Source: DRPN01 sp964599235 (GTDB lineage: Bacteria > Bacteroidota > Bacteroidia > Bacteroidales > VadinHA17). Taken from it: a stretch of 64,000 nt of DNA. The notes beneath the pieces were generated by a model. It had not been told where the DNA came from, ran no database searches, and worked only from the letters and a program-made list of their open reading frames with translations. The translations under genes were made by a program, and so were the position numbers. Shown here piece by piece: positions 62,701 through 64,000 of the stretch. Location: contig CAZRDX010000031.1 in the NCBI GenBank assembly GCA_964599235.1, positions 1 through 64,000 of the forward strand, written 5' to 3'. Each line of letters starts with the position of its first letter. Within the stretch, counting starts at the first letter, position 1.

Positions 62701-64000
62701 TCATCCGCTTGGTGCTGTCGAAGGTGATGCCGTCGACCATCTCCTGCCGCTGCCGGTCGTCGACGGCCGTGATCCTGCCGTAATTCATGGAAATGCTGAA
62801 AGCGATGAACTCCACGATGATCACCGCCCCGTCGATGATGATCCCGAAGTCGATGGCGCCCAGGCTCATCAGGTTGGCATCCACATGGAAGATGTACATC
62901 ATCGATATGGTGAAAAGGAGCGCCAGGGGGATGATCGAGGAGATGAGCAGTCCCGAGCGCAGGTCGCCCAGCAGGAGCAACACCACGAACATCACAATGA
63001 GAAAGCCGAACACCAGGTTCTCGATGACCGTAAGAGAAGTCTTATGGATCAGTTCGCTGCGGTCGAGGAAAGCGTTGATGTAGACCCCTTCGGGGAGGGT
63101 TTTCTGGATCTCTTCGACGCGTTTGTGGACCGCCTCGATCACCTTCTTGGAGTTGGCGTCCTTGAGCATCATCACCTGTCCCAGCACCTTCTCTCCTTCG
63201 CCGTTGCCCGTGATGGCACCGAAGCGGATGGCATGACCGTAACGCACTTCCGCCACATCCTTCACCAGCACCGGCACGCCGTCGACGTTCCTGATCACCA
63301 CCTTGCGGATATCCTCGAGCGAGCGCACCAGGCCGTCGCCCCGTATGAAATAGCTCTGGTTGTCTTTCTCGATGTAAGCTCCTCCGGCGATGTTGTTGTT
63401 GGCCTCCAGAGCATTGTACACGTCGATGGCCGTAACGTTGAGGGCCCGCATCTTCTCCGGGTCGAGCGCCACCTCGTACTGTTTCAGGAAACCTCCCCAG
63501 GTGTTCACCTCCACCACGCCGGGAATGCCCGAGAGCTGACGCTTCACGATCCAGTCCTGGATGGTACGCAGGTCCATCACCGAATAGACCGAATCGTAAC
63601 CCGGCTTGGTGTCCAGGATGTACTGGTAGATCTCACCCAGTCCCGTGGTGATGGGCCCCATCGTGGGCGTGCCGAAGCCTTCCGGGATCTTCTCCTGCGC
63701 CGCCCGGATCTTCTCGGCAATGAGCTGACGCGGAAGGAACATCCCCATCTTCTCATCAAAGACGATCGTCACCACCGACAACCCGAACTTGGAGACCGAT
63801 CGTATCTCCTTGACCCCCGGAAGGTTGGCCATCTCCAGCTCAATGGGATAGGTGATGAACTGCTCCACATCCTGCGTGGAGAGATTGCGGGAAGTGGTGA
63901 TCACCTGTACCTGGTTGTTGGTCACATCCGGCAATGCCCCTATGGGGATCTGTGTGATCGAGAAAAGACCGAAAATGACCGTCGTTATTGTGAAAAGAAG
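59723..64000 (-). CDS. CusA/CzcA-type RND pump fused to a TolC-like outer-membrane channel domain (5' end outside window)
   Basis: The frame continues past base 64000 on the minus strand (LLFTITTVIFGLFSITQIPIGALPDVTNN is the family's first helix), so only about 20 N-terminal residues are missing. The RND part shows porter domains and 12 transmembrane helices, with the acidic residue in GAIDFGIIIDGAVIIVEF. It ends near FYAIYDRMMENRKRRRRARG. A hydrophobic segment with a cleavage-like end (LLVVLLLFLLPWPGQAQ) comes next, followed by a TolC-type alpha-barrel/beta-barrel sequence of about 400 residues ending in VLELQYLDL. Metal-efflux (CzcCBA/CusCBA) is the usual function. It is in an operon with the fusion protein. 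Confidence 0.93.
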   Translation of the reverse strand, partial: LLFTITTVIFGLFSITQIPIGALPDVTNNQVQVITTSRNLSTQDVEQFITYPIELEMANLPGVKEIRSVSKFGLSVVTIVFDEKMGMFLPRQLIAEKIRAAQEKIPEGFGTPTMGPITTGLGEIYQYILDTKPGYDSVYSVMDLRTIQDWIVKRQLSGIPGVVEVNTWGGFLKQYEVALDPEKMRALNVTAIDVYNALEANNNIAGGAYIEKDNQSYFIRGDGLVRSLEDIRKVVIRNVDGVPVLVKDVAEVRYGHAIRFGAITGNGEGEKVLGQVMMLKDANSKKVIEAVHKRVEEIQKTLPEGVYINAFLDRSELIHKTSLTVIENLVFGFLIVMFVVLLLLGDLRSGLLISSIIPLALLFTISMMYIFHVDANLMSLGAIDFGIIIDGAVIIVEFIAFSISMNYGRITAVDDRQRQEMVDGITFDSTKRMMSSAIFGQVIILIVFIPILSLSGVEGKMFRPMALTFSFAIIGAMIMGLTYVPVMASLFLKPQQEKRNISTRLMNGLKRMYLPTIRYALGHKTLVIVVASLMLLISLGIFSRMGGEFVPTLDEGDFVIQPVFKTGTSLTKTIELVTRIEKILKKFPEVDQVVSRIGAAEVPTDPMSMEEVDVIIKLKPKKYWVTARTKDGLADKFKEALMVIPGVDYEFTQPIEMRFNELITGVRADVAVKIYGEDLGILSRKAKEISRLVRNVEGASDVTVEKVEGLPQMSVRYDRRKLAEYGVSVKELNDMVSLAFAGLVTGNVFEGEKRFDLVVRLQDRFRKDIHNLERLYVPVANGKMVPLTELADIRYTKGPAKISRDATKRRIVVGINVRNRDLESVVKDVQRLIEEKVTLPPGYYIDYGGQFDNLRSAKKRLAIAVPVSLLLIFILLHFAFRSILEAAMIYTAIPLASIGGILLLWMRGMPFSVSAGIGFIALFGIAVLNGIVLIEYFKELKEKGMKDINELIIKGTTDRLRPVMLTASAAALGFLPMAVSTSAGAEVQRPLATVVIGGLVTSTFLTMVVLPVFYAIYDRMMENRKRRRRARGLLVVLLLFLLPWPGQAQTLPVDRTTAIETALRHNRALQADSLRAAGTQMLVNSAVDIGKTSIYYNYDENNVADNGYPIKVWGIQQELAFPTVYSSRKKVNRYQAQMAGAEYELKKRRLMREVSEAYLTVVYLQNKYEVYRFLDSLNDLMVQATEKNYELGGNNYLDKLNAVSMAQKMKTSILQLQEEVAAAYKELRALMGVDTAITVVERRLVRYGLPQDTTLHPGILYHDYLLQAAQAQGRLEKNKLLPDLQLEYFQGTNRYAGARTYPGFTVGVAVPVWFGAQRSRIRSARLASDAAGNRAAWYRRQLESKKNKLMDELRKYEEALQYYDRHGKELSRQLVRSATLSYQKGEIDLFRYIMTVRNATTIELDHLDNLYRYDRTVLELQYLDL

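Noticed and set aside
1..64000. tRNA and rRNA genes, insertion sequences, att sites of prophage or ICE
   Set aside because: No cloverleaf-like sequences, rRNA blocks, transposase motifs or integrase genes were seen on reading; the only repeat flanking a gene is the 141-base pair, which has no integrase.

Overview
The window looks like chromosomal DNA of a Bacteroidota bacterium, most likely order Bacteroidales or Marinilabiliales and probably anaerobic. The evidence is a SusC/SusD pair with a FecR-type anti-sigma factor and an ECF sigma factor, a protein with a type IX secretion (T9SS) C-terminal domain, BACON, WG-repeat, DUF1080 and DUF2147 families, several promoter boxes of the Bacteroidota TAnnTTTG type, and a CusA-type pump fused to its outer-membrane channel domain. 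I cannot name the genus. No rRNA, tRNA, CRISPR array or insertion sequence was found.

Left part (1-9.6 kb): the tail of an unknown gene, a small membrane protein, a corrinoid methyl-carrier protein with its iron-sulfur/ASKHA reductive activator (no methyltransferase in view), a small secreted protein, a divergent L-rhamnose locus (single-domain class II aldolase, 60-residue membrane protein and NCS1-type permease on one strand, L-rhamnose isomerase on the other), a GroES-fold protein, a TrmJ-like rRNA/tRNA 2'-O-methyltransferase and a DUF2147 protein.

Middle part (9.6-33.3 kb): a surface/secreted pair (an RHS-like giant with Ig, BACON and PKD-like tail next to a T9SS cargo protein), an unrecognised 303-residue protein with a short-chain dehydrogenase, a glycoside-hydrolase-like lipoprotein with an SGNH plus alpha/beta-hydrolase fusion, a calcium-loop-rich secreted protein, MsrA, a cupin, a PepSY-like lipoprotein with an acidic tail, an overlapping NifX-like/PpnP pair, a Tat-exported ferredoxin-type aldo/keto reductase, a DUF6599-like protein, a 1025-residue metalloprotease/propeller/beta-barrel protein and an 11-repeat WG protein.

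Right part (33.6-58.5 kb): one long minus-strand carbohydrate-utilisation region. In transcription order it holds a sulfatase, FecR anti-sigma, SusC, SusD, ECF sigma, a DUF5696-like TIM-barrel protein, a GH95 fucosidase, a GH2 enzyme with an amidotransferase-like tail, an SGNH-esterase fusion, a tandem DUF1080 protein, a Gfo/Idh/MocA oxidoreductase, an SGNH hydrolase and an endonuclease/exonuclease/phosphatase-family lipoprotein. Together these suggest import and stripping of a sulfated and esterified fucose/galactose-type glycan, with a 3-keto-sugar branch. The susC leader carries a plus-strand promoter box and a strong plus-strand terminator, consistent with a cis-antisense small RNA. The right edge (58.6-64 kb) is a metal/drug efflux system.

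The most notable signals are the candidate antisense RNA in the susC leader, the 141-base direct repeat flanking the phosphatase-family gene, the signal-peptide-like junction inside the pump-channel fusion, the two independent SGNH/alpha-beta-hydrolase fusions, and the protease-propeller-barrel protein.
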